A stretch of DNA of 64,000 bases from Streptococcus sp. S5 (GTDB lineage: Bacteria > Bacillota > Bacilli > Lactobacillales > Streptococcaceae), in the NCBI RefSeq assembly GCF_034134805.1, contig NZ_CP139419.1, forward strand, positions 930,001 through 994,000, written 5' to 3'. The notes under the pieces are model-generated. The model was not told where the DNA came from. It ran no database searches and saw only the letters and a program-made list of their open reading frames with translations. The position numbers were made by a program, and so were the translations under genes. Positions 1 to 7,447 of this stretch are shown here, one piece after another. How positions within the stretch are numbered: the stretch's first letter is position 1; each line of letters starts with the position of its first letter.

Positions 1-1989
1 GATTATGAGCAGATCCTCATCTACGGAGACTATGATGCGGACGGGATGACCTCAGCCTCCATTATGAAGGAAACCTTGGAGCAGATGGGAGCAGAGGTGC
101 AAGTCTACCTACCCAACCGCTTCACAGACGGCTATGGTCCCAATGAGAGTGTCTACAAATACTTTATCGAGCAACAAGGCATTTCCCTGATTGTCACGGT
201 GGACAATGGGGTAGCGGGCAATCAAGCCATTGCCATGGCCCAAGCGATGGGGGTTGATGTTATCGTGACCGACCACCACTCTATGCCAGAGGTTTTGCCT
301 GATGCTTATGCGATCATTCATCCGGAGCATCCTGATGCGGATTATCCCTTCCATTATCTAGCAGGATGTGGTGTGGCCTTTAAGTTGGCTTGTGCCCTCC
401 TTGAGGAAGTACCAGTCGATCTCTTAGACTTGGTAGCCATTGGGACTATTGCAGACATGGTCAGTCTGACGGACGAGAATCGGATCTTGGTCAAATACGG
501 TCTGGGTGTTCTCCAACATACCCAGCGCATGGGCTTGCAGGAGCTCTTGGAGATCGCAGGGATTCGTCCGGAGGATGTCAATGAAGAAACGGTTGGTTTT
601 CAGATTGCTCCTCGTCTCAATGCTCTTGGCCGCCTTGATGACCCTAATCCAGCTATCGAACTACTGACAGGATTTGACGATGAAGAGGCGCACGAGATTG
701 CCCTCATGATTCATCAGAAGAATGAAGAACGTAAAGAAATTGTCCAAGCTATCTATGACGAAGCTAAAACCATGGTGGATCCAAGTTTGTCAGCCCAGGT
801 CTTGGCCAAAGAAGGCTGGAATCCAGGGGTCCTTGGTATTGTCGCTGGTCGTTTGTTGGAAGAGCTTCATCAGCCGGTCGTTGTTTTAAGCATCGAAGAT
901 GGACGAGCTAAGGGGAGCGCTCGGAGTCCTGAGTCGGTCAATATCTTTGAAGCCCTCGATCCCTACCGGTCGCTCTTTGTCGCCTTTGGAGGACATGCCG
1001 GAGCAGCAGGGATGACGCTGGAGGTGGACCAACTTCCTGCCTTGTCTCAGGCTCTTACGGATTACATTGCAGAACAAGAAATTGATCTCAGCAGCAAGTC
1101 CAGCTTAGCCATCGACGAGGAACTACATCTAACAGAACTAACGCTTGAGACCTTGAAAAGCTTTGATCGCCTGAGTCCATTTGGCATGGACAATAAAAAG
1201 CCGGTCTTTCTGGTCCGTAATTTCAAGGTAGAAGGGGCGCGCTCGATGGGAGCCGGCAATACCCATTTGAAACTCAAAATTTCTCAAGAAGATGCGACCT
1301 TTGAGGTGGTGGCCTTTGGTTTGGGAAGCTTAGAGGCAGAGTTTGCACAGGCGCAAGACCTAGAGCTAGCTGTGCAGTTGTCGGTCAACCAATGGAATGG
1401 TCAAACGACTCTCCAGCTCATGCTGGTTGATGCGCGTGTGGACGGTGTGCAGCTCTTCAATATCCGCTCTAAAAATGCCAGCCTCCCTGCAGGTGTTCCC
1501 GTTCTGGATTTTACCCAAGAACTGCCAGATCTGACAGGCGCATCCGCTGTTGTAGTTGGAAATATCCCTGAGGATATAGAGCAACTACGGCAAATCTTCC
1601 AAGAGCATGATTTCCAGGCTGTCTATTTCAAAAATGAGATCGCCAAAGCCTACTATCTGACAGGATATGGTAGCAGGGACCAGTATGCCAAGCTCTATAA
1701 GACCATCTATCAGTACCCAGAGTTCGATGTCCGCTACAAACTCAAAGATCTAGCAGCCTATCTCAAGATCCAGCAGATCCTCTTGGTCAAAATGATCCAG
1801 ATCTTCCAAGAGCTGGGCTTTGTGACCATTGAAAATGGGATCATGAAGGTCAATAAAGCAGCAAAAAAACGGGAAATCACAGAAAGCACTATCTACCAAA
1901 AACTCAAACAAACGGTGAAAGAACAGGAATTAATGGCTCTTGGAACAGTTCGCGAAATCTATGATTATCTGACAGGACAGGCCACATGA
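1..1989 (+). CDS. recJ: Single-stranded-DNA-specific exonuclease RecJ (5' end outside the window)
   Basis: The frame is open from base 1, so the start lies upstream; 662 residues are visible, and the family is usually about 730-740 residues in streptococci. RecJ degrades single-stranded DNA 5' to 3' during recombination and mismatch or base-excision repair in the cytoplasm. The DHH-phosphoesterase motifs are plain: YGDYDADG near the visible start, TVDNGVA, then TDHHSMPE with the family DHH triad, all ligands of the catalytic metal ions. The DHHA1 part follows with GVLGIVAGRLLEE, GSARS and FGGHAGAAG. A Firmicutes-type C-terminal extension follows it. The stop codon overlaps the next start (ATGA at 1986-1989), coupling recJ to a tipC-like gene. 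I see no lesion. Confidence 0.95.
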   Translation, partial: DYEQILIYGDYDADGMTSASIMKETLEQMGAEVQVYLPNRFTDGYGPNESVYKYFIEQQGISLIVTVDNGVAGNQAIAMAQAMGVDVIVTDHHSMPEVLPDAYAIIHPEHPDADYPFHYLAGCGVAFKLACALLEEVPVDLLDLVAIGTIADMVSLTDENRILVKYGLGVLQHTQRMGLQELLEIAGIRPEDVNEETVGFQIAPRLNALGRLDDPNPAIELLTGFDDEEAHEIALMIHQKNEERKEIVQAIYDEAKTMVDPSLSAQVLAKEGWNPGVLGIVAGRLLEELHQPVVVLSIEDGRAKGSARSPESVNIFEALDPYRSLFVAFGGHAGAAGMTLEVDQLPALSQALTDYIAEQEIDLSSKSSLAIDEELHLTELTLETLKSFDRLSPFGMDNKKPVFLVRNFKVEGARSMGAGNTHLKLKISQEDATFEVVAFGLGSLEAEFAQAQDLELAVQLSVNQWNGQTTLQLMLVDARVDGVQLFNIRSKNASLPAGVPVLDFTQELPDLTGASAVVVGNIPEDIEQLRQIFQEHDFQAVYFKNEIAKAYYLTGYGSRDQYAKLYKTIYQYPEFDVRYKLKDLAAYLKIQQILLVKMIQIFQELGFVTIENGIMKVNKAAKKREITESTIYQKLKQTVKEQELMALGTVREIYDYLTGQAT

Positions 1990-2582
1990 AAAAACACCTA
2001 AAACACTTCCTCTGGTTCACACCCATCTTACTTTTTGGCCTTTATTGGCTGGGAATCTACCTGAGCCTCAAAAACCCTATGGAAGAGATCGTTTACTCTG
2101 AAAATGGTGGGCTGATGCGCTATGTGATGTTTAAGCCCTATACAGAAACGATAGGGAACGATGATATTTGGAAAGAAAACGAGGATTTTCAGACCTACCC
2201 CTATTCTAAAGGAATTGTCGATGCTAACGAAGAACTGTCCGTGATGATGTTTAGGAGAACGCCCAACTGGACCTATATGTATGATCTTCAATTGGAAAAA
2301 GGTGTGACACTTGGTTTTATATTTAAATACAACTCATCCAAAAAGTTGTTTTTCCAGAAAGAGGTCTACCTTTCTAAAGAAGATACTACCTACGAGGGCC
2401 AACAACTCCTTGAGCAACTTGCCACCTATGGCAAAGACCGTACTTGGTTGAAAAACCAAAGCAAGAAGGTCGCCGAACAATACATCCTGGGTACTTGGTT
2501 TAAGAATGGAAGTTCTCGTTATTCCTTGAAAAAGCTGGGTGATATGAAAATTGAGTACAACAAATTAATAGAAGGACAGTAA
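1986..2582 (+). CDS. tipC: TipC-family immunity protein, upstream copy
   Basis: A 198-residue protein with one N-terminal membrane segment (about residues 8-27, LWFTPILLFGLYWLGIYLSL) and an extracytoplasmic remainder. The blocks EIVYSENGG, ELSVMMF, LATYGKDRTWL and KLGDMKIEYNKL match what I know of TipC-family immunity proteins, which protect streptococci against the type VII effector TelC from outside the membrane. It shares near-identical ends with the protein at 5127-5720 but differs across the middle (about residues 90-130), as expected if the two neutralise different toxin variants. It starts inside the recJ stop codon without a strong ribosome site, so it is probably translationally coupled. 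A terminator follows at 2605. No toxin gene lies directly upstream, so this copy is an orphan or a solitary resistance gene. Family assignment is by recognition, not alignment. Confidence 0.78.
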   Translation: MKKHLKHFLWFTPILLFGLYWLGIYLSLKNPMEEIVYSENGGLMRYVMFKPYTETIGNDDIWKENEDFQTYPYSKGIVDANEELSVMMFRRTPNWTYMYDLQLEKGVTLGFIFKYNSSKKLFFQKEVYLSKEDTTYEGQQLLEQLATYGKDRTWLKNQSKKVAEQYILGTWFKNGSSRYSLKKLGDMKIEYNKLIEGQ

Positions 2583-2604
2583 AAGGCTCTTCTAACAATT
2601 ATTA

Positions 2605-2635
2605 TCCCGCATCTTTTTCAGATGTGGGATATTTT
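2605..2635 (+). terminator. Terminator after upstream tipC
   Basis: A 9-bp stem, TCCCGCATC (2605-2613) with GATGTGGGA (2621-2629), one G-T pair, then a T-rich run. Nearly the same hairpin follows the second tipC copy at 5741. Confidence 0.75.
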
Positions 2636-2652
2636 AGTGTATATAAATATAA

Positions 2653-2704
2653 TAGGAGATCAGTTACAATGAGGCTTAGATACTACTAACTAAGCTTTTT
2701 TTAA
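2653..2704 (+). terminator. Six-codon reading frame over a weak terminator-like hairpin
   Basis: An AGGAG (2654-2658) precedes ATG at 2669, which opens a frame of only six codons. Its bases overlap a hairpin, AGGCTTAG (2672-2679) with CTAAGCTT (2690-2697), followed by seven or more T. It could be an attenuator-like leader or the debris of a lost gene. The only other content of 2636-2786 is the promoter at 2716. Confidence 0.4.
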
Positions 2705-2715
2705 TTATAAAAGCA

Positions 2716-2724
2716 TGTTATAAT
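2716..2724 (+). promoter_or_regulatory. Extended -10 promoter of the type VII effector module
   Basis: TGTTATAAT: a perfect TATAAT (2719-2724) with the TG extension. No good -35 is visible, which is normal for extended -10 promoters. It lies 62 bases before the first module gene, whose GGAGG is at 2776. Confidence 0.65.
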
Positions 2725-2786
2725 ACTTCTAACTCAATGGAAAACTAAGAGTGATCTCTTAATAAATAATTATTTGGAGGAATTAA

Positions 2787-3059
2787 ATGGTCTTAATACA
2801 ATCAAATGCTATTTCAGCTGCAGATGCAATTAGTGAGCTGGTTTCAGTTGATACCAGTAATGTGCAAAATCAGCAAGTTTCATTTTCTTACACCCAAGAA
2901 ATTACAGGAATGGAAAATGGAAAGGAGGTAACAAATTCAGTTCTTCAGGCTATTAGCGAATTTAGTCAAGCAGTTCTAATTCAAGCCAACAAGTTCCCTC
3001 AAATTGCTGCTGTAATTGAAAAGAGAGATATAGAGGAATCTCAAAGATGGAATCATTAA
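2787..3059 (+). CDS. lapC1: LXG-effector partner, small helical WXG100-like protein (LapC1/TIGR04197-like)
   Basis: A 90-residue, mostly helical protein without signal peptide. Its position as first gene of a three-gene overlapping set ending in an LXG toxin, its size, and its sequence style (ISAADAISELVSVD near the start, FPQIAAVIEKRDIEESQRW at the end) fit the DUF3130/TIGR04197 family. These LXG-associated proteins bind the toxin's N-terminal domain and help deliver it to the type VII machinery. A clear GGAGG ribosome site (2776-2780) precedes the ATG. The stop lies inside the next gene (13-base overlap). I do not see the F-x-x-x-D pattern reported as a secretion signal in this partner family. 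The base composition is AT-rich compared with recJ. Confidence 0.72.
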   Translation: MVLIQSNAISAADAISELVSVDTSNVQNQQVSFSYTQEITGMENGKEVTNSVLQAISEFSQAVLIQANKFPQIAAVIEKRDIEESQRWNH

Positions 3060-3421
3060 ATAAAAAAATAGATAAGAGCGAAAAAGAGCGCTCTACTTTG
3101 ACTCGAAAAATTATAGAACTTGAAGAAAAGGAAGATGATTTTAAATTATTACAGAAGCGCCATGAAAACAGAGTTCTTTATTTAGCTGAGCAATTTGAAC
3201 AGCTGTCTTCTGATGTGGACTCATTACTAACAGAATCGGATATGTCAACACAATTTAGAATTCAGGAGTTAGAAAATAATCAAGAACTGCGTCGTCAAAT
3301 GTCCGAATATGTGCAAATCCATTTTGATGACATAGAAAAATGGAGTCAATCGATCCGTCGAAATACGGATGAACAAAGAGATAAATTAATATCAGAAAGG
3401 AATCGATTGCCTTGGGTGTGA
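3047..3421 (+). CDS. lapC2: LXG-effector partner, coiled-coil protein (LapC2/DUF3958-like)
   Basis: A 124-residue, highly charged protein predicted to be almost entirely helical and coiled coil (KIDKSEKERSTLTRKIIELEEKEDDF from the N-terminus). It has no signal peptide or membrane segment. Second partner genes of this size and character (DUF3958) sit between the WXG-like partner and the LXG toxin in streptococcal type VII modules. There they form a three-protein complex with the toxin's N-terminal helices. It overlaps both neighbours, by 13 bases upstream and 10 downstream, so production of all three proteins is probably coupled. Function is inferred from order and fold type. Confidence 0.7.
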   Translation: MESLNKKIDKSEKERSTLTRKIIELEEKEDDFKLLQKRHENRVLYLAEQFEQLSSDVDSLLTESDMSTQFRIQELENNQELRRQMSEYVQIHFDDIEKWSQSIRRNTDEQRDKLISERNRLPWV

Positions 3422-5127
3422 AATATAGTTCTTCAGAATCTAGTACATTAATTGATGCACTATCAAACAATATAGAAGTCGCAAATGAAATTACAGAAAG
3501 ATTATCAAGTGGTTGCGCTTATTTGGTAAGTTCTTTGGAATCAGGTAAATTACAGGGAGCTGCGTATACTGCGGGTAAAGGACTTTTTACCGATATTATT
3601 ATCCCTGCAATTACGAAAATCAAGGAAGCAGTGGATGATATTCAGATCGAGTTGAATTCATATAAAACAGCAAATGAACCTGTATCTCAATATGGAAATC
3701 TTGATTTAGAAGAATTAAAAGCTCTCAAAAAAAGTAAAGAAGACATGTTAACAGTTGTTAATGAACAGATTGCTGAGCATGAGAGCTTTTTTAATAAATT
3801 AAAATATCCTTTTAATTCCGATACCCATCGTGAGACTTCTCGTCAATTAACTGACTCAAAAAATAATCTAGAGTCAGAAATTCAGAGTGTGACAAAGAAA
3901 ATTAATGAGTTGGAATTGTTTGTATCTCAAGTCGCATCATTTTTCTCAGACAGTTTAACTGTTCTTCAACTTGCTATTCAAGGAGCAAGTCGGTTAAGTC
4001 AAGTGATTGTTGATGCTAATGGTAATTACTATACAGATGGTCTAGATATGACTTGGGTTGATGAATTAAAGGCTCAGGAAATAGTAAGCGATTCCCCAAG
4101 TTTACAAGATCTGTCCCTAGAAGATGCCATGTTTGCACAGAACCTGATGGTGCAGTATGGATTTAACGAGCAGACGGCAAGGGAAATCATAAAAGTCAGA
4201 GATGGCATTGATAAAAAATTCCCAGATAAGTCTCAAGAGGAAAAAGATTACATACTTCTTAGGATTATTGGAAGCGCCTCATATACGGGATTTAAGTGGG
4301 ATGAAACTGCGGGTTCTTTAGTTGATTATTTTTACTATGAAGAGTTAACAACTTATGGTGTTATGCATTTCGAGAAGAGCTTTGATGAAATTATGGATGA
4401 ACTAGGATTAAGTAAAGAGGAGTCAAAACATCTTTACGATATGTTAAATGTACAACATATAGTATCTGGGACAGATGAAAAAATTGGATTGTATAATAAA
4501 GATAACTTAAAAAAATACAGTGAAGAGGTTGTGAAAGATTATACAAATAATAATATATCGTCTGAAGAAGTTTATGATGTTGCAAAAAGTATGTATCAAA
4601 AAGCTGACTTTACTCATCAGTCTATCACAATGGCCACACATCTAAATCCTAGATGGTTTGTTTTAGCTGATATTTATGGTGGAAGAAAAAATGTTAAAGA
4701 CTTATCAGGCTGGGAAGGTGATACTACTAGAAATGCGACCGATAAGGAGCCAATTATTGGAATTGATGATTATCTTGCAGACTTAGATTCTGTTAATATT
4801 GTAAAACGTATGACTTCGAATACTCAATCTTATACGCAAGCGATGAATGGTTACATGAGTGATCTGCAAAGCTCTCCAAATTTAAGAGAGAAAGAATTTA
4901 AACAAAATGTTGACTTGGAGGAAGTTAAATCAACTATTTTTACTAGTTTAGTACCAGATGAGATCTCTGGAAAAATAATTGCAGAAACAAGTGATGCAGT
5001 TCTTTATGAAACACCATCGGAAGAACAATCAATGGAATATCTGAAGGAACATGAAAAGTATAATTCATCCTACCTATTCATTGAAAGTTTGGAAAAAGAA
5101 GAAATGCAATATAAGAAAGATGAATAA
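3412..5127 (+). CDS. telC: TelC-like LXG polymorphic toxin, type VII secretion effector
   Basis: A 571-residue protein starting at a TTG (GTG at 3418 is the alternative), overlapping lapC2. Residues 1-200 are long helices typical of LXG delivery domains, with coiled coil at about 100-165. The rest is the presumed toxin domain. It contains DFTHQSITMATHLNP (about 399-413) and the aspartate cluster IDDYLADLDSVN (about 451-462). An aspartate-rich, calcium-dependent active site is the hallmark of TelC, which destroys lipid II outside the target cell. A TipC-family gene follows, starting on the last base of this stop codon, which strongly supports the TelC type. No type VII machinery genes (essC, esxA and so on) lie in the window. 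The frame is intact, and base composition is low in G+C compared with neighbours, suggesting horizontal origin. Exact active-site residues need alignment. Confidence 0.8.
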   Translation: MGVKYSSSESSTLIDALSNNIEVANEITERLSSGCAYLVSSLESGKLQGAAYTAGKGLFTDIIIPAITKIKEAVDDIQIELNSYKTANEPVSQYGNLDLEELKALKKSKEDMLTVVNEQIAEHESFFNKLKYPFNSDTHRETSRQLTDSKNNLESEIQSVTKKINELELFVSQVASFFSDSLTVLQLAIQGASRLSQVIVDANGNYYTDGLDMTWVDELKAQEIVSDSPSLQDLSLEDAMFAQNLMVQYGFNEQTAREIIKVRDGIDKKFPDKSQEEKDYILLRIIGSASYTGFKWDETAGSLVDYFYYEELTTYGVMHFEKSFDEIMDELGLSKEESKHLYDMLNVQHIVSGTDEKIGLYNKDNLKKYSEEVVKDYTNNNISSEEVYDVAKSMYQKADFTHQSITMATHLNPRWFVLADIYGGRKNVKDLSGWEGDTTRNATDKEPIIGIDDYLADLDSVNIVKRMTSNTQSYTQAMNGYMSDLQSSPNLREKEFKQNVDLEEVKSTIFTSLVPDEISGKIIAETSDAVLYETPSEEQSMEYLKEHEKYNSSYLFIESLEKEEMQYKKDE

Positions 5128-5720
5128 TGAAGCAAAAATTTAAATTATTTGTTTGGTTGATTCCCATCTTACTTTTTTGCCTTTATTGGCTGGGAATCTA
5201 CCTGAGCCTCAAAAACCCCATGGAGGAGATCGCTTACTCTGAAAATGGTAGCTTGATGCGCTATGTGATGTTTAAACCTTATACAGAAACGATTGGAAGT
5301 GATCGCATCTGGAAGGAGGACGAGGGATTTCAAACTTATCCTTATTCAGATGAAATCGTTGGTGGAAAGGAGCATCTAGCTGTTACTATGTTTAGAGGCA
5401 ATGCGGATTGGTTCTATATGTACAAATACAAATTAGATGAAAATACATCAGTAAATTTGATATTTGAATATAACGCCTCTAAAAAGATTTTTTACCAAAG
5501 CGACCTCTATTTGACAATTAATGAGACAAGCTACGAGGACCAGCAACTTCTTGATCACCTTGCCACCTATGGCAAAGACCGCACTTGGTTGAAAAAGCAA
5601 AGTAAGAAGGTCGCTGAACAATACATTCTTGGTGCCTGGTTTAAGAATGGAAGTTCCCGTTATTCCCTGAAAAACTTGGGGGATATGAAAATTGAATACA
5701 ACAAATTGATAGAAGAATAG
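5127..5720 (+). CDS. tipC: TipC-family immunity protein, cognate copy
   Basis: A 197-residue paralogue of the 1986-2582 protein with the same membrane anchor (about residues 10-27) and the same TipC-like C-terminal blocks (ATYGKDRTWL, NLGDMKIEYNKL). Its ATG overlaps the toxin's TAA by one base, so it should be made together with the toxin and is the natural candidate for the cognate immunity protein. The N-terminal 70 and C-terminal 60 residues are almost identical to the upstream copy. The middle differs (for example DWFYMYKYKLDENTSVNLIF here). A matching terminator follows at 5741. Confidence 0.8.
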   Translation: MKQKFKLFVWLIPILLFCLYWLGIYLSLKNPMEEIAYSENGSLMRYVMFKPYTETIGSDRIWKEDEGFQTYPYSDEIVGGKEHLAVTMFRGNADWFYMYKYKLDENTSVNLIFEYNASKKIFYQSDLYLTINETSYEDQQLLDHLATYGKDRTWLKKQSKKVAEQYILGAWFKNGSSRYSLKNLGDMKIEYNKLIEE

Positions 5721-5740
5721 TAAGTTTTTTTGGAACTCAA

Positions 5741-5771
5741 TCCCACATCATTTTTCGGATGTGGGATTTTT
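5741..5771 (+). terminator. Terminator after downstream tipC
   Basis: TCCCACATC (5741-5749) pairs perfectly with GATGTGGGA (5758-5766), followed by TTTTTGCTTTT. It matches the hairpin at 2605, so the duplicated unit was tipC plus its terminator. Confidence 0.85.
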
Positions 5772-5834
5772 GCTTTTGACGCGGGAGCTTGGGAAAATGA
5801 TTTGGCAAAAAATGATGCAAGTTAGTAGAATTCA

Positions 5835-5843
5835 TGATATAAT
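5835..5843 (+). promoter_or_regulatory. apt: Extended -10 promoter of apt
   Basis: TGATATAAT: perfect TATAAT (5838-5843) with TG extension, 37 bases before the apt start. Confidence 0.65.
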
Positions 5844-5879
5844 GGAATGTAAAAAATTTTTTATGAAAGAAAGTTAACC

Positions 5880-6392
5880 ATGAATTTAAAAGATTACATT
5901 GCAAGCATTGAAAACTATCCACAAGAAGGAATTACCTTCCGTGATATCAGCCCTTTGATGGCAGATGGCAATGCTTATAGTTATGCGATTCGTGAAATCG
6001 TTCAATACGCGACGGATAAGAAAATCGACATGATCGTTGGTCCTGAAGCGCGTGGGTTTATCGTTGGATGTCCGGTCGCTTTCGAGCTCGGTATTGGTTT
6101 TGCGCCTGTTCGTAAACCTGGTAAATTGCCACGTGAAGTCATTTCTGCTGACTACGAAAAAGAATACGGTGTGGATACCCTCTGCATGCACGCAGATGCC
6201 ATCAAACCAGGTCAACGCGTCCTTATCGTTGATGACCTTTTGGCGACTGGTGGTACGGTGAAAGCAACCATCGAAATGATCGAAAAACTCGGTGGAGTTG
6301 TTGCAGGGTGTGCCTTCTTGATCGAGTTGGATGATTTGAAAGGTCGCGAAGCGATCGGCGATTACGACTACAAAGTCTTGATGCATTACTAA
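5880..6392 (+). CDS. apt: Adenine phosphoribosyltransferase
   Basis: A 170-residue cytoplasmic enzyme that salvages adenine with PRPP to give AMP. The length is the usual one. The PRPP-binding loop is clear in [14 protein letters not shown] (about residues 116-129), and the N-terminal FRDISPLM and GPEARGF blocks are typical of Apt. It has its own promoter and lies after the tipC terminator. A long antisense reading frame across it (5886-6386) is a codon-bias shadow. Its 3' end runs into the hairpin at 6443-6490, which would act as its terminator. Confidence 0.96.
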   Translation: MNLKDYIASIENYPQEGITFRDISPLMADGNAYSYAIREIVQYATDKKIDMIVGPEARGFIVGCPVAFELGIGFAPVRKPGKLPREVISADYEKEYGVDTLCMHADAIKPGQRVLIVDDLLATGGTVKATIEMIEKLGGVVAGCAFLIELDDLKGREAIGDYDYKVLMHY

Positions 6393-6431
6393 TATAGTCT
6401 AATACTATAACTGGCTACAGAAAAACCATAA

Positions 6432-6493
6432 TTGAAAACTATAAGCTCCTATCATATAATGTTAGTTAAGAACTTGTAAGATGGGAGCTTTTT
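6432..6493 (+). promoter_or_regulatory. metA: metA promoter overlapping a hairpin that hides the metA ribosome site
   Basis: TTGAAA (6432-6437), a 17-base spacer and TATAAT (6455-6460) form a near-consensus promoter. AAGCTCCTATC (6443-6453) pairs with GATGGGAGCTT (6480-6490) over 11 bp with one G-U, followed by TTTTT. The 3' arm contains GGGAG, the ribosome site of metA (ATG at 6494). Transcripts from the promoter should start near 6467, after the 5' arm, and leave the site free. Read-through from apt would fold it shut or terminate. Confidence 0.75.
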
Positions 6494-7438
6494 ATGCCAA
6501 TTACTCTAGATAAAAAATTACCAGCAGTCGATATCCTTCGTTCAGAAAATATTTTTGTCATGGATGATGTTCGGGCGACTCACCAGGATATTCGGCCGAT
6601 GAATGTTCTCATTCTTAATCTGATGCCGACCAAGGTTGCGACAGAAACCCAGCTCTTACGGCTTCTTGCCAACACGCCCTTGCAGATCAATGTAGATTTC
6701 CTCTACATGGCCAGCCATGAATCCAAGAATACAGCGGCAGAGCATTTGGAGAGTTTCTACAAGACCTTTGAGGATATTAAGGATAATTACTATGACGGCT
6801 TGATTGTGACAGGAGCGCCTGTCGAAAAGATGGACTTTGAAGAAGTAGACTACTGGGAAGAATTAACCCAGGTCTTTGAATGGTCTAAGCGTCATGTTTT
6901 TTCTACCTTACACCTTTGTTGGGGAGCCCAGGCTGGCCTTTACCACCGTTACGGGATTCAAAAAGTAGAGCTCTGTGACAAGCTATCGGGTATCTATGAC
7001 CAAGCAGTGGTGCGTCCCGAAAGTCTGCTCATGAGAGGCTTTGACGATCGCTTCCTTGCCCCTCATTCTCGTTATACAGATATTCCTTTGAAGGAAGTCC
7101 TTGAAAAGAGCAATCTTCAAGTGATCGCGCAAGGAAATGAAGTTGGCCTTTCCATCATTGCTAGTCCAGATATGCGTGAGGTGTATAGCTTTGGCCATCT
7201 GGAATATGATCGCGATACGCTGGCAAAAGAATATCACCGAGATGTCAAGGCGGGCTTGGATCCGGACGTTCCCAAGAATTACTTTGATGGCGATGACGCT
7301 AATACAGAGCCTCGCATTCGTTGGAATCTAGCTGCGACGACCTTCTTCAGTAATTGGATCAACTATGCGGTTTATCAAGAAACACCTTACCGCTTGGAAG
7401 AACTGGAAAAAGATATTTCATTTTATGGTTACCTATAA
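6494..7438 (+). CDS. metA: Homoserine O-acetyltransferase (MetA-type)
   Basis: A 314-residue enzyme, the normal length for MetA, which acylates homoserine at the first committed step of methionine synthesis. The active-site cysteine is C142 in HLCWGAQAG, with the conserved H235 and E237 in FGHLEYD. Residue 111 is Glu (APVEKMD). In this family, Glu at 111 is associated with acetyl-CoA use and Gly with succinyl-CoA use, so acetyltransferase activity is predicted despite the common name homoserine succinyltransferase. It has its own promoter, with the ribosome site GGGAG in a hairpin arm. dnaD follows ten bases later. Confidence 0.93.
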   Translation: MPITLDKKLPAVDILRSENIFVMDDVRATHQDIRPMNVLILNLMPTKVATETQLLRLLANTPLQINVDFLYMASHESKNTAAEHLESFYKTFEDIKDNYYDGLIVTGAPVEKMDFEEVDYWEELTQVFEWSKRHVFSTLHLCWGAQAGLYHRYGIQKVELCDKLSGIYDQAVVRPESLLMRGFDDRFLAPHSRYTDIPLKEVLEKSNLQVIAQGNEVGLSIIASPDMREVYSFGHLEYDRDTLAKEYHRDVKAGLDPDVPKNYFDGDDANTEPRIRWNLAATTFFSNWINYAVYQETPYRLEELEKDISFYGYL

Positions 7439-7447
7439 AGGGGAATT

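Noticed and set aside
5886-6386. A 166-codon minus-strand reading frame opposite apt
   Set aside because: It mirrors the apt codons, has no ribosome site and no recognisable sequence. apt is certain on the plus strand.
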